DNA of 64,000 nt from Janthinobacterium agaricidamnosum NBRC 102515 = DSM 9628 (lineage in GTDB: Bacteria > Pseudomonadota > Gammaproteobacteria > Burkholderiales > Burkholderiaceae_D). The translations under genes and the position numbers were made by a program. The notes under the pieces are model-generated. The model worked only from the letters and a program-made list of their open reading frames with translations, searched no databases and was not told the DNA's origin. Location: contig NZ_HG322949.1 of assembly GCF_000723165.1 (NCBI RefSeq), positions 1,198,025 through 1,262,024 on the forward strand. The letters run 5' to 3'. Below are positions 54,242-63,824 of this stretch, in pieces (within the stretch, counting starts at the first letter, position 1; each line of letters starts with the position of its first letter).

Positions 54242-56365
54242 TTACTTCAGGTATTTGGCCAGCCAGCCTTGCACTTCGCTGTAGAAGTAACGGCTGTTTT
54301 CACCCTTCATGATCCAATGGTTTTCGTCCGGGAACACCAGCAGCTTGCTCGGCACGTTCAAGCGTTGCTGGATGGCGAAATTCATCAGGGCATTATTGGC
54401 CGGCACGCGGTAATCCAGCTCGCCGACCGAGATCAGGATAGGCGTCGTGAAACCGGTGCCTTTTTCATGATTGCCAGCCTGCAGCGCCGGGCTTTGCTCG
54501 CGCCATACCGGCGCATTGCTCCAGATCGTACCGCCGGCATTGACTTCGCGTCCCAGGCCGCCATCGCTGGTGCCCCATTGCATGACCAGATCCATTTCAC
54601 CGGCATGCGAGACGATCGCCTTGTAGCGGGTGGTGGTCGCTTGCAGCCAGTTGGCCAGGTGGCCGCCGTAACTGGCGCCGCCGGCCGCCAGCTTGCTGCC
54701 GTCGATGAAGGGATATTTGTTGATTGCTTCGTCGACCGCCTGGTTGATCTCGTCGGCCGGTCCCTTTAATGGATCGAACTGGATCGCACGCGCAAATTCC
54801 TCGCCATAACCGGTCGAACCTTTGTAGTCGGTCAGCAAGACGATATAGCCGGGCTGGGCCAGCAAATGATAATTCCAGCGCAGCACGAACTGGTCGCGCC
54901 ACATGCTGGCGGCGCCGCCATGGATCACGGCGAACAGTGGATATTTCTTGCTCGGATCGAAGTTGGCCGGCTTGACGATCATATTGTGGATCTGGCGGCC
55001 ATCGGCCGCCGTGAACCAGAAGTGTTCCGGCGCTTGCCAGTCGATCGCCGCGGCCTGCCCGGTATTGAACGTGGTCAGGCGTTTCGGCGCGCCATGGAAG
55101 GAATAGATTTCCGGTGGATTGATCGACGATTCCCACACCCCGACCAGCGCCTTGCCGCCGGCGCTCAGCGCACCGATGCTGCCGGTCGCCGCCGATGGCT
55201 CGTCGCGCACCTCGCCACCGCTGTAATTCATCGAATACAATTTTTCCAGGCCGGCATGTTCGTAGGTGAACACGATGCGCTTGCCGCCATCCGGCAGCAC
55301 GAAGCGCGAAATCGAACGGTCCAGCCTGGCGCTCAGCACGCTCGGCTGCGGATGGGCCAGCGGCCATGCGAAGCTGGCCAGCCGCTTCAGGTCGTAGACC
55401 TTGTCCGGCGTTTCTTCCGACGTCAGCGTGAACAGCGTCTTGCCGTCGGCGGAGAATTTCAGCGAACCATAGCTGCGCTTGTCTTGCGTCAATTGGCGGG
55501 CTTCGCCGCCGTTGACCGGTACGCTAAAGATTTGCGCATCGCTGTAAACGCGGGCGATTTGATCGCGGTTGGTCGAGGCGGAAAACACGATCGACTGGTT
55601 GTCCGGCGCCCAGATCGCGTCGAGCGACTGGCCTTCATCGCCCTGGCCGCCGCCAAAGCCCGGCAGCGCCGCCAGTGTGGTGCCGGCCAGGATATCGCGC
55701 GGCGTGGCGCCGGCTTGCGCATCCATCACGAACAGGCGTACCTGTTTGTCGGTCAGCCATTTGTCGAAATAGCGCGGCGGATACGTTTCATAGGCGCGCG
55801 CGCTGTATTTGCGGTCCTTGCGTTCCTTGGCCGATTGCTTGATGTCTTCTTCGCTGGTGTCGCCAGCATAGATATCGCTGACGAACAGCAATTGTTTGCC
55901 GTCCGAGCTCCATTTCGGCTGGCGCGCGCCCATCGTCAACGTGGTCAGGCGTTGCGCCTCGCCGCCGCCGGCGATGTCGAGGCGGTAAATCTGGCCCGCT
56001 TCATCGCCGTCGCGCTTGGCGACAAACACCAGTTGCCGGCTGTCCGGCGACCAGGCCACGGCGCTTTCGCCACCCTTGGTAAACGTCAGGCGGCGCGCCG
56101 GCGTGTCGTCGGTCAGCGACTTGATCCACAAGTCCGACCACTGCTCCTTGCTGTCGTAGGCGCTGTCGAGCACGGAAAACACGGCCCACTTGCCGTCCGG
56201 GCTGGCAACGGGAGCGCCGACCCGTTTCATCAGCCATACATCCTGGTGGGTGATCGCATGTTTCGCGGCCGGCGTGGCGGCGTTGGCGAGCGTGGGTAAA
56301 GCAGGAAAAAAGGCGGCGGCGATCAGCAGCGCGCCGGCTTGATGCCGCAAATGGGGAAATATCAT
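54242..56365 (-). CDS. Exported S9-family prolyl oligopeptidase
   Basis: 707-aa serine peptidase of the acylaminoacyl/dipeptidyl peptidase type. Signal peptide (GALLIAAAFFPALPTLANAA), a TolB/WD40-like beta-propeller (SPDGKWAVFSVLD, SPDSRQLVFVAKRD, SSDGKQLLFVSDIY), then the hydrolase: nucleophile GGASYGGHLANWL, Asp in GELDYRVPANN and His in PDENHWIMKG. The frame opens 120 bases further up, but the signal peptide starts at MIFPHLRHQ (56365). Likely periplasmic. Confidence 0.93.
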   Translation of the reverse strand: MIFPHLRHQAGALLIAAAFFPALPTLANAATPAAKHAITHQDVWLMKRVGAPVASPDGKWAVFSVLDSAYDSKEQWSDLWIKSLTDDTPARRLTFTKGGESAVAWSPDSRQLVFVAKRDGDEAGQIYRLDIAGGGEAQRLTTLTMGARQPKWSSDGKQLLFVSDIYAGDTSEEDIKQSAKERKDRKYSARAYETYPPRYFDKWLTDKQVRLFVMDAQAGATPRDILAGTTLAALPGFGGGQGDEGQSLDAIWAPDNQSIVFSASTNRDQIARVYSDAQIFSVPVNGGEARQLTQDKRSYGSLKFSADGKTLFTLTSEETPDKVYDLKRLASFAWPLAHPQPSVLSARLDRSISRFVLPDGGKRIVFTYEHAGLEKLYSMNYSGGEVRDEPSAATGSIGALSAGGKALVGVWESSINPPEIYSFHGAPKRLTTFNTGQAAAIDWQAPEHFWFTAADGRQIHNMIVKPANFDPSKKYPLFAVIHGGAASMWRDQFVLRWNYHLLAQPGYIVLLTDYKGSTGYGEEFARAIQFDPLKGPADEINQAVDEAINKYPFIDGSKLAAGGASYGGHLANWLQATTTRYKAIVSHAGEMDLVMQWGTSDGGLGREVNAGGTIWSNAPVWREQSPALQAGNHEKGTGFTTPILISVGELDYRVPANNALMNFAIQQRLNVPSKLLVFPDENHWIMKGENSRYFYSEVQGWLAKYLK

Positions 56366-56542
56366 ATGGCCTGGTCCGTTAGTCAGTAAAAGGAGCGACA
56401 GCAAATTCTCGTCAAGTATAAAATTGTCGACGGCCAATATTATCCCGCATTTGTGGCCTCTCAGACAATTTTTAGAGAGGGGCAAGGCGTGGTTGCCGAA
56501 TTTAATATTGCTATTGGCAAGTCGGGACTTCCCTAAAATTTT

Positions 56543-57589
56543 ATGTATTCGCTATCAATGAAAAACTCTTTCACTCAACTGACATCCATGCTGCTGTTCA
56601 CCGGTTTGCTGGGCGCACACGCCATGGCGGCCGATACGGTCCCGTATCCGAATACCAGCGCAATGGGGATCGACCATCCCGAAACGGAAGCCTGGTACAA
56701 GCAATGCGTGCAGGTCGCCAAGGTCATGCCGCCGGCCGCCGATGTGGGGGCCGCCGCGCCGGCCGATTGCAATGCCGAAGACTTGTATTACGACACCAGG
56801 AGTTTGCCGGCGGCCAGCCAGGCCGACTGGCAAAACGTGCGTGCCTGCGCCATCGCGAAGAAGAACGGCAAGGTCTTGATGATGTTGTATGCGAATGGCT
56901 TTGGCGTGGCGAAAAATTCGCCGCTGGCGGTGAAATACGCGTGCAGCATTGCCGCCGCGCCGGCTGAAATGAGCGGCCGCATCGAGCATCTGAACGACAT
57001 TGCCAGGAAAGGCGGCAAGGAAGCGTTTGACTTGTGCGACGACATCACCAGCGGCGCCATGATGGGGTATTGCCAGCAGATCAGCGAACGGCAAGCCGCC
57101 AAGGCGCGCGGCCATCAAGTGAACAGCGTGGCCAAGACCTTGCCGCCGGCGCAGCAGGCGGCCCTGAGCGAGGTGCAAAAGGCGCTGCAGGTATTTGCCG
57201 ATGGCCGTGGCCGCGATGAAACGGATTTGAGCGGCACTGCGCGCGCGGCGATGTCGATCGCGGCGACGTCGGCCGAACTGGATGTATTTGCCAAGGATTT
57301 GCAGAAATTCGAGCAGGGAAATACGCCGCGTTATAGCAGCGCCGGATTTGCCGACGCCGATAAAAAGCTGAATGACGCCTATCGCAAGGTGATGAATGCA
57401 AAAGATGGCGGCGGCTTCGGTACGGTGACCAAAGACGGCATCAGAAATACCCAGCGCGCCTGGTTGAAATACCGCGATGCGATGGTCAAATTCGGCGTGT
57501 TGAAATATCCGAAGGTGGCGGCCGATTCGTGGAAAACGCTGCTGACCGAACGCCGTACGCAGCAACTGGATGCATTGGTCTCCCAGTAA
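56543..57589 (+). CDS. Exported protein with C-terminal LprI (lysozyme-inhibitor-like) domain
   Basis: 348-aa exported protein. Signal peptide ends near AMAAD; a middle region with six or so cysteines has a Sel1-like KVLMMLYANGFGVAKNSPLA segment; the C-terminus has the LprI pattern (DADKKLNDAYRKVMNAKDGG, then IRNTQRAWLKYRDAMVKFGV). LprI proteins in mycobacteria inhibit lysozyme; whether this one does is open. In-frame starts at 56543 and 56561, neither with a clear ribosome site. Divergent from the S9 gene. Confidence 0.75.
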   Translation: MYSLSMKNSFTQLTSMLLFTGLLGAHAMAADTVPYPNTSAMGIDHPETEAWYKQCVQVAKVMPPAADVGAAAPADCNAEDLYYDTRSLPAASQADWQNVRACAIAKKNGKVLMMLYANGFGVAKNSPLAVKYACSIAAAPAEMSGRIEHLNDIARKGGKEAFDLCDDITSGAMMGYCQQISERQAAKARGHQVNSVAKTLPPAQQAALSEVQKALQVFADGRGRDETDLSGTARAAMSIAATSAELDVFAKDLQKFEQGNTPRYSSAGFADADKKLNDAYRKVMNAKDGGGFGTVTKDGIRNTQRAWLKYRDAMVKFGVLKYPKVAADSWKTLLTERRTQQLDALVSQ

Positions 57590-57714
57590 TCAATGTTGAT
57601 GTAATCATCAGGTAACTTTTCATCGTCATGATGACGGATCATTATTTTTATAAAATATGGTTCGCTTAAACAGCATCTGCGGACGCTGTTGATACGGCCC
57701 TTCGGAGGTCATTC

Positions 57715-59868
57715 ATGACAAGTAAGTTCGCAATGCGCCCGCTATATGCCGGCGCATTTTTATGCGCGGCTTTATTATCGGCCTGCGGCAGCAGTTACGA
57801 TATCGATCCGCCGCCAGCGCCGGCCGCGCCGAATCCCGGCGTCGCCTTCATGACCGACGTGCACTTTGAAAACGTGTATGGCGATTTGAAAAGCACGCAG
57901 TTTTCCGGCATTCCGACCAAGGATGGCAAGAATGCGACCATCCGCACCATGTATGCGCAATTGACGTCGACCCGCCTGTTCAACGAAAACTATTTTGCCT
58001 TCCGTTCCGCGCTCGACGACGCCTACGGCAAGGGCATCACACTGGTGGCGCTGCCGGGCGATTATTCCGACGATGCGCAGCCGATCAATATCGACGGCAT
58101 CAGCGATATCCTGCGCGAATACCAGGCCAAGGGCATGCGCTTCTTTATCGCGCCGGGCAACCACGACCCGAATGAACCGTATGACGATGACGAAGCCGGT
58201 AAAAGCGATTTCCTGACCAAGGACGGTAAAGAGCAAAAAGTCTTCGCGACCGGCAATGCAGCATGCAAGGCCAGGGACGCCAGCGTGGTATGTACCGACC
58301 AGTTGAAGGAACAGGGTTATGAAAGCCTGATTACCAAGCTGGCCGACTTCGGCTATATGCCGAACAAGAATGACGTGTATTGGGAAACGCCGTTTGGTCT
58401 GTATGCGAATAATCAGTACAGCTATGCGGACGCGGTGATCAAAGGCGACTTGAAAAACCGCCAGTTTGAAATGTGCGCCGAAGGCGAGGGCGGCGCTTAT
58501 CGTGCCGCCGGCGAAAAGGCGCTGGGCAAGCCTTATACCAAATGCAGCAATATCATCGACGCCAGTTATCTGGTGGAGCCGGTAAAAGGCTTGTGGTTGT
58601 TGTCGATCGACGCCAACGTGTATATCCCGAACGGTAATTTCGATCCGGCCAATCCTAAATCCTTCAAGGGCTTCGACGGCGCCGGCAATGCCGGCTGGAA
58701 CAAGGTACTGACGCATAAAAAACACCAGATCGAATGGATCAAGTCGGTGGTCGAACGGGCCAAGGCGCAAGGCAAGCAATTGATGGCCTTCTCGCATTAT
58801 CCGACCATGGATTTTTATGCCAACCAGACCGGCGCGATGAAAGCCGTATTCAAGCCGGGCGCGTTCCAGACCGCGCGCGTGCCGGATGCCGCGACCACCA
58901 GCGCGCTGGCGGCGACCGGTTTGCGCCTGCACATCGGCGGCCATATGCATTTCAACGGCACCAACGATTTCCAGGATGCCGCCGGCAACTACCTGGTCAA
59001 CGTGCAGTCGCCGTCGCTGGCGGTGTATGGCGCGTCGTACAAGATCGTCAATTACAAGGATAGCGACACGGTCGACGTGCAAACCGTCGCGCTCAATTCG
59101 GTGCCGCGTTTCAAGGAATTGTTCCCGCTGTACCAGGTCGAATACGATTACCTGCAAGGCAGCACGGCTCCCGGCGATATCAAGAAACGCTGGAACCGCG
59201 CCGTGCTCGACACCACCTCGTACGGCGACTTCACGCGCTTCTATTTCGGCGAATTGTCGCGCCTGCGTTTCATGGATGAATACTGGCCATGCGAAATGAA
59301 GGAAGCGGCGACGGCGCTGGATGCCAGGCAAATGCTGATCCTGTCGCAATTGCAAACTCAGGTCACCTTGGCGCAATTGGCGCAAGTGCCGGGGGTGGTG
59401 CCGATCAGCGCCAGTTGCGCGGCGAAGGGCGTGGCCGGCGGCACGCCGGTGCCGGCCAGCCAGTTGACGGCAGACTGGGCCGCCGCCACGGTTAAAGCCG
59501 CTACGCTGGCGACGGCCGCCGGCCTGAAGCTGGACGACTTCGCGGCGATCAGCGCCTACGACTTCCATGGCGATTTCCACCGCACCGTGTACGCCGGCGA
59601 ACTGGCCTTGCGCGACATGGGAACATTGCGCGTGAACCAGTACAAGGTGCTGATGTCGGCCTTTCCGGCCAACCCGGCGCCCATCGCCAGGATCGGCGAC
59701 TTGCCATCGGACCAGAACGCCGTCAACGTCCTGTTCCAAAACCAGTTCAAGCAAGTGTTTGCGATCTTCAAGGGATTGGGTTCGGCCAAGCCGAGCGACC
59801 ATTTCGTGATCGATTTCAAGGCCAGGAAATTGAGCAACGCCAATACGACGGCGCTGAGCTTTAATTAA
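57715..59868 (+). CDS. Large metallophosphoesterase lipoprotein
   Basis: 717-aa lipoprotein: signal ending LLSAC (Cys24), then a calcineurin-like phosphoesterase with full metal set: VAFMTDVHFENVYG, LVALPGDYSDD, FFIAPGNHDPNEPYDD, MAFSHYPTM and HIGGHMHFNGTNDF. Large inserts and a long C-terminal extension without a known motif. Probably cleaves phosphoesters at the cell surface or in the periplasm. Followed by a strong terminator. Contrast with the metal-dead homologue at 29485-30642. Confidence 0.88.
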   Translation: MTSKFAMRPLYAGAFLCAALLSACGSSYDIDPPPAPAAPNPGVAFMTDVHFENVYGDLKSTQFSGIPTKDGKNATIRTMYAQLTSTRLFNENYFAFRSALDDAYGKGITLVALPGDYSDDAQPINIDGISDILREYQAKGMRFFIAPGNHDPNEPYDDDEAGKSDFLTKDGKEQKVFATGNAACKARDASVVCTDQLKEQGYESLITKLADFGYMPNKNDVYWETPFGLYANNQYSYADAVIKGDLKNRQFEMCAEGEGGAYRAAGEKALGKPYTKCSNIIDASYLVEPVKGLWLLSIDANVYIPNGNFDPANPKSFKGFDGAGNAGWNKVLTHKKHQIEWIKSVVERAKAQGKQLMAFSHYPTMDFYANQTGAMKAVFKPGAFQTARVPDAATTSALAATGLRLHIGGHMHFNGTNDFQDAAGNYLVNVQSPSLAVYGASYKIVNYKDSDTVDVQTVALNSVPRFKELFPLYQVEYDYLQGSTAPGDIKKRWNRAVLDTTSYGDFTRFYFGELSRLRFMDEYWPCEMKEAATALDARQMLILSQLQTQVTLAQLAQVPGVVPISASCAAKGVAGGTPVPASQLTADWAAATVKAATLATAAGLKLDDFAAISAYDFHGDFHRTVYAGELALRDMGTLRVNQYKVLMSAFPANPAPIARIGDLPSDQNAVNVLFQNQFKQVFAIFKGLGSAKPSDHFVIDFKARKLSNANTTALSFN

Positions 59869-59888
59869 GCTGTTTTTGACGGCAAAGG

Positions 59889-59915
59889 GCGGCCGCATTG
59901 TGCGGCCGCTTTTTT
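59889..59915 (+). terminator. Terminator of the metallophosphoesterase gene
   Basis: GCGGCCGCA, loop TTG, TGCGGCCGC, then six Ts. Confidence 0.94.
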
Positions 59916-59936
59916 GCTTGAACATCAAGCGAAATG

Positions 59937-59966
59937 AAAAAAGCCAACCCCTGGAGGTTGGCTTTT
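59937..59966 (-). terminator. Terminator of the tRNA-Lys gene
   Basis: AAAAGCCAACC / GGTTGGCTTTT stem with a six-base loop; on the minus strand it ends in a T-run 17 bases after the tRNA. Confidence 0.9.
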
Positions 59967-59982
59967 CTGTACTGCGCATTCG

Positions 59983-60058
59983 TGGTAGGCCGTGCGGGAT
60001 TCGAACCTGCGACCAACGGATTAAAAGTCCGCTGCTCTACCAGCTGAGCTAACGACCC
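59983..60058 (-). tRNA. tRNA-Lys (anticodon UUU)
   Basis: 76-nt cloverleaf read on the minus strand: acceptor GGGTCGT / ACGGCCT (with G-T pairs), D arm TAGCTCAGCTGGTAGAGCA, anticodon loop CTTTTAA with anticodon TTT, T arm GGTTCGAATCC and an encoded CCA end. Lone tRNA with its own terminator; no integrated element beside it. Confidence 0.98.
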
Positions 60059-60142
60059 GAAAGAGGCCGCATTATATATCAGTTGAAAAATTATGCAAAG
60101 ACTTCCATCAAAAAGTTCACATAAAATCAGTGTGGGATGGCG

Positions 60143-61924
60143 TTATGATAAGGCTGCCGTCACTTTCAGCACTTCTTCCTGCGTGGTCACGCCTTCGATG
60201 ATTTTCAGCGCGCCGGCGATGCGCAGCGGTTTCATGCCGTCGCGGATGCTTTGGCGGCGCAAGGCGTGGATGTCGGTATCTTCCTTGACCAGCTGGCTGA
60301 ACGCTTCCGTGATGCTCAGCAATTCGTAAATCCCGGTGCGGCCGCGGTAGCCGGTCTGGCGGCATTCCGGGCACCCGACCGGACGGTACACCTTGGCCGG
60401 CTTGGCCAGGTTCCACGCACCGCCCAGGCTGCGCCAGATGTCGTCGTTGATCTCGCCATCCTGGCTTTTGCAATCCGGACACAGCGTGCGCACCAGGCGC
60501 TGCGCCATCACGCCGATCAGCGTCGCTTCCAGCAGGTAATATGGCACGCCCAGTTCCAGCAGCCGCATCACCGCCGACGGCGCGTCGTTGGTATGCAAGG
60601 TGGACAGCACCAGATGGCCGGTCAGCGCGGCCTGGATCGCCATTTCGGCGGTGGCCAGGTCGCGGATTTCGCCGATCATGATGATGTCCGGGTCTTGCCG
60701 CATCAATGCCCGCACGCCATCGGCGAACGACAGGTCGATGCCGGGCTGTACTTGCATCTGGTTGAACGCGACTTCCACCATTTCGATCGGGTCTTCCACG
60801 GTGCACACATTCACTTCCGGCGTGGCCAGCGCTTTCAAGGTGGTGTACAGCGTGGTGGTCTTGCCGGAACCGGTCGGCCCGGTGACCAGGATGATGCCAT
60901 GCGGACGGCTGGTCAGCGCATCCCAGCGCGATGCGTCGTCCGGCGGGAAACCCAGTTCGGGCAAGGTCTTGACCACCACTTCGGGGTCGAAGATGCGCAT
61001 CACCAGCTTTTCGCCGAAGGCGGTCGGCAGCGTCGACAAACGCAGTTCGATTTCCTGGCCGCCGGCGGTGCGGGTCTTGACGCGGCCGTCTTGCGGGCGG
61101 CGTTTTTCAATCACATCCATGCGGCCCAGCAATTTAATGCGCGCCGTCATCGCCAGCAAGACGACCGCCGGTACTTGGTAGACCTGGTGCAAGACGCCGT
61201 CGATACGGAAACGCACCGAGCCGATGTCGCGTTTTGGCTCCAGATGAATGTCGGATGCGCGCTGTTCGAATGAATATTGCCACAGCCAATCGACAATATT
61301 GATGATGTGCTGGTCGTTGGCATCGACTTGTTTATTGCTGCGCCCCAGCTCGACCAATTGCTCGAAGTTGTTACGCAGCGCTAAATCCTGGCCAGTCGAC
61401 TTATTGGCGTTCTTGATCGACTTGGCCAGGCTGAAAAACTGTGAAATGTATTGGGCGATATCGAGCGGATTGGCGATCACCAGCTTGATGGTGCGCCGCG
61501 ATACCTTGATGATCTCGCTTTCCCAGTCGAGCGCAAACGGTTCCGCGGTGGCGATCACCAGCGTGTTGTGGGTCAATTCCACCGGCAAGATATTAAAACG
61601 CGCCGCATAACTGGCCGACATCACGTCGGCCACCTTGGTGAAATCGACTTTCAGCGGGTCGATGCGCATGAAGGGCAGGCTGGCCTTGCCGGCCAGCCAT
61701 TCGCTGAGGAAATCGAGCGTCAGCAGTTTATGCGGAGGCAAGGCCGACAACAGCTTGCAATGGGCCACGGCGCACAGCGGGTGCATATTGCCGATGGTAT
61801 TCTTGAGGATCCCTTGGGCCTGCGCAAACACCGTCTTGACGTTGGCGGTCGCGACCAGGCCGTCGGCCAGCAGCCAGGTGAAGATTTGTTGCAAGTCGAG
61901 TAACTTGGGCGGCGCATTCTTCAT
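60143..61924 (-). CDS. GspE/PulE-type secretion ATPase
   Basis: 593-aa hexameric ATPase of type II secretion / type IV pilus systems. N-terminal GspE-like domains (about residues 1-190), SFEQRASDIHLEPKR, Walker A GPTGSGKTTT at about 347-356, Asp box CTVEDPIEMV, Walker B ALMRQDPDIIMIGEIRD, and a Zn cluster CPDC ... CPEC near residues 472-515. It stands alone, without pilin or secretin genes nearby, so its machine is coded elsewhere. 30 bp upstream is the spermidine-synthase-like gene. Confidence 0.93.
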   Translation of the reverse strand: MKNAPPKLLDLQQIFTWLLADGLVATANVKTVFAQAQGILKNTIGNMHPLCAVAHCKLLSALPPHKLLTLDFLSEWLAGKASLPFMRIDPLKVDFTKVADVMSASYAARFNILPVELTHNTLVIATAEPFALDWESEIIKVSRRTIKLVIANPLDIAQYISQFFSLAKSIKNANKSTGQDLALRNNFEQLVELGRSNKQVDANDQHIINIVDWLWQYSFEQRASDIHLEPKRDIGSVRFRIDGVLHQVYQVPAVVLLAMTARIKLLGRMDVIEKRRPQDGRVKTRTAGGQEIELRLSTLPTAFGEKLVMRIFDPEVVVKTLPELGFPPDDASRWDALTSRPHGIILVTGPTGSGKTTTLYTTLKALATPEVNVCTVEDPIEMVEVAFNQMQVQPGIDLSFADGVRALMRQDPDIIMIGEIRDLATAEMAIQAALTGHLVLSTLHTNDAPSAVMRLLELGVPYYLLEATLIGVMAQRLVRTLCPDCKSQDGEINDDIWRSLGGAWNLAKPAKVYRPVGCPECRQTGYRGRTGIYELLSITEAFSQLVKEDTDIHALRRQSIRDGMKPLRIAGALKIIEGVTTQEEVLKVTAALS

Positions 61925-61954
61925 CGGCTGCTCTCTATGCGGACTGGTGCGGAT

Positions 61955-62749
61955 TTATCGTGCCGCTGGCTGGGTGCTGCTGTTGATGCCCTTGACCCAG
62001 GACTTGGCTGGCAATTTAGTGTCCAGCACGATTTGTGCCGCACGCGCCGCCAGACGGTCGGCGTCAAGTTCCGGCTTGCTCTTGAAGGCGATCGCCACCA
62101 CGTTCCCATCATGCACTTCGGGCAGGCAAATCACCTGCTCGAACGCAAATTTCATCGCCTTGATATTTTTGGCATAGCTCGGATGGTCGCCGAACAGGTT
62201 GACGGTCATGATGCCGTGCGGCGCCAGGCAGGCGGCGCACGCGGCATAAAACTCGGCGCTGTCGAGCACCGGGCCGCGCGCGGTGGCGTCGTACAAGTCC
62301 ACTTGCAAGGCGTCGAGCGTGCCGTGATTGGCCTGGTCGTTGACGAAGTCCTGCGCATCCTGCTCGCGCACCTCGAGTCGTTCATCGTTGCACGGCAGCT
62401 TGAACATCGACTCGCAGACGGTGATGACGGCCGGATTCAGTTCAATCGCGGTAACTTTTGCCTGTGGGAACTGTCGGTAGCAGAATTTGGTCAGCGTGGC
62501 CGTGCCCAAACCGAGCTGGGCCACATGTTGTGGCTGCTCGATGAACAGCATCCAGACCATCATTTGTTGCGCGTATTCCAGTTCCGGCCAGTCCGGCTTG
62601 CGGATGCGCATCGCGCCTTGCACCCATTCCGTGCCGAAGTGCAGGTAACGCACGCCATCCAGTTCGGACAGGGTCACCGGCGCATAGCGTGGTTTGCGCG
62701 GCGCGCGCGAGGATTCTTCTTTTTCGATCGATTTTCGTTTGATGAGCAT
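61955..62749 (-). CDS. Spermidine-synthase-like methyltransferase-fold protein
   Basis: 264-aa protein of the SpeE-like fold. EYAQQMMVWMLFIEQPQHVA, the nucleotide loop QLGLGTATLTKFCYRQFP, AIELNPAVITVCESMFKLP and DALQVDLYDATARGPVLDSA follow the order in spermidine synthases. The short N-terminus and missing substrate residues (D in place of the usual catalytic GGGD... motif region) make true polyamine synthesis uncertain; many such paralogues are of unknown function. Probably in one operon with the GspE gene. Confidence 0.8.
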   Translation of the reverse strand: MLIKRKSIEKEESSRAPRKPRYAPVTLSELDGVRYLHFGTEWVQGAMRIRKPDWPELEYAQQMMVWMLFIEQPQHVAQLGLGTATLTKFCYRQFPQAKVTAIELNPAVITVCESMFKLPCNDERLEVREQDAQDFVNDQANHGTLDALQVDLYDATARGPVLDSAEFYAACAACLAPHGIMTVNLFGDHPSYAKNIKAMKFAFEQVICLPEVHDGNVVAIAFKSKPELDADRLAARAAQIVLDTKLPAKSWVKGINSSTQPAAR

Positions 62750-62880
62750 AAGGCAGCCTGATAGATTGCCCCATTATCCCGCGTTGCCTTACGCCAAAGC
62801 AAGAGAAACCGGCCCGCACATGAAAACTGCCGGTCATGCGACCGGCAGTCTGGACAGCAAGGATGGTACTTGCTTGTTTG

Positions 62881-63393
62881 TTACTGTTGCGCAGGCTCGA
62901 TCGATACGCGCAGGCGCACTTGCTGGCCCGGATCGTAGGACATGATGCTGGTGTAATTGCGGCCGCGGTAGTCGTAGCTGACTTGATAGCCATTGTTGCG
63001 CGATTCCCAGTGGTCGACGGTACGGCATTGCTGCACCGCTTGCTGCTGGGTGCCACCCTGGTAATTATTGGCGTTGTCGAGGCGGTCGCCGGTGATGGCG
63101 CCGGCGATCGCGCCCGCTGCCGCGGCGGCGGTGCGGCCATTGCCGCCACCGACCTGGCTACCCAGCAAGGCGCCGGCGATACCGCCGACGATGGAGCCGC
63201 CAGCGCTGCGCTGTTGCGGCGGCGTTTGCACCTGGACATATTCGGTACGGCATTCCTGGCGTGGGCGGTTCACTTGCTCGACTTGCGGGACGACCCGCAC
63301 GACCCGGCCGAAATCTTCGAAGTCGGCGGCCTGGGCGAGTGGCAAGGCACCGATACAAAGGGCTGACATCATTAATTTGGCTTGCAAGTTCAT
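62881..63393 (-). CDS. Glycine-zipper outer-membrane protein (17-kDa antigen-like)
   Basis: 170-aa exported protein. Signal peptide to about residue 22 (LPLAQA), then a glycine zipper segment (GGSIVGGIAGALLGSQVGGG ... AAGAIAGAITGDRLDN, about residues 66-107) as in the Rickettsia 17-kDa antigen/SlyB-like family, then a C-terminal part with CRTVDHWESRNNGYQVSYDY. Envelope structural or stress role likely. Single gene. Confidence 0.85.
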   Translation of the reverse strand: MNLQAKLMMSALCIGALPLAQAADFEDFGRVVRVVPQVEQVNRPRQECRTEYVQVQTPPQQRSAGGSIVGGIAGALLGSQVGGGNGRTAAAAAGAIAGAITGDRLDNANNYQGGTQQQAVQQCRTVDHWESRNNGYQVSYDYRGRNYTSIMSYDPGQQVRLRVSIEPAQQ

Positions 63394-63824
63394 TTGTTAC
63401 CTCGTTATGTGGAAATTCTGGATACAGCGTTTTTTACAACATGACTGCATGGTAATCCGGCTTTATCCCGTAGTGTATTTAGCATGGCAACAAATTGTAA
63501 CAGCCGGCATGGTCTTGCCCGTGAGCTGTAACATGTGCTTGCATCGGATACAGAAGACGGAAACCGGCGGAAAAAAAATGTCGATGGCGGTATTGTATCG
63601 CCTTGCGCTGAAGGTGATCTGAAGAGTCCTGATTTGCCTAAAAAAGCCTGTTTGTAACAAATCTTGCGTTTGATATCATTTTCGGGTTGATTCATGCAGT
63701 ACAACACGTTACCCTAATACGCGTATGGTATTACTGAATCACGTCATGCGCATTGACCCGCATGGCGTGACGGAATAGAAAAGCACAAGCAGATCCATAC
63801 ATAACAGGTCGATTTGAGGGAAAA
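63394..63824. other. 431-bp gap upstream of the last gene
   Basis: No gene seen. It holds the promoter area of the glycine-zipper gene (minus strand), an AT-rich stretch, and a long hairpin at 63739-63770 in the leader of the gene starting at 63825. Confidence 0.6.
63739..63770 (+). promoter_or_regulatory. Leader hairpin upstream of the last gene
   Basis: TCACGTCATGCG, loop CATTGACC, CGCATGGCGTGA: a 12-bp stem with one T-G pair, 54 bases before the ATG at 63825. No T-run. May be an mRNA control structure or an operator. Confidence 0.5.

Noticed and set aside
59983..60058. tRNA-Lys as an attachment site of a genomic island
   Set aside because: No integrase and no repeat of the tRNA 3' end were seen on either side within the window.
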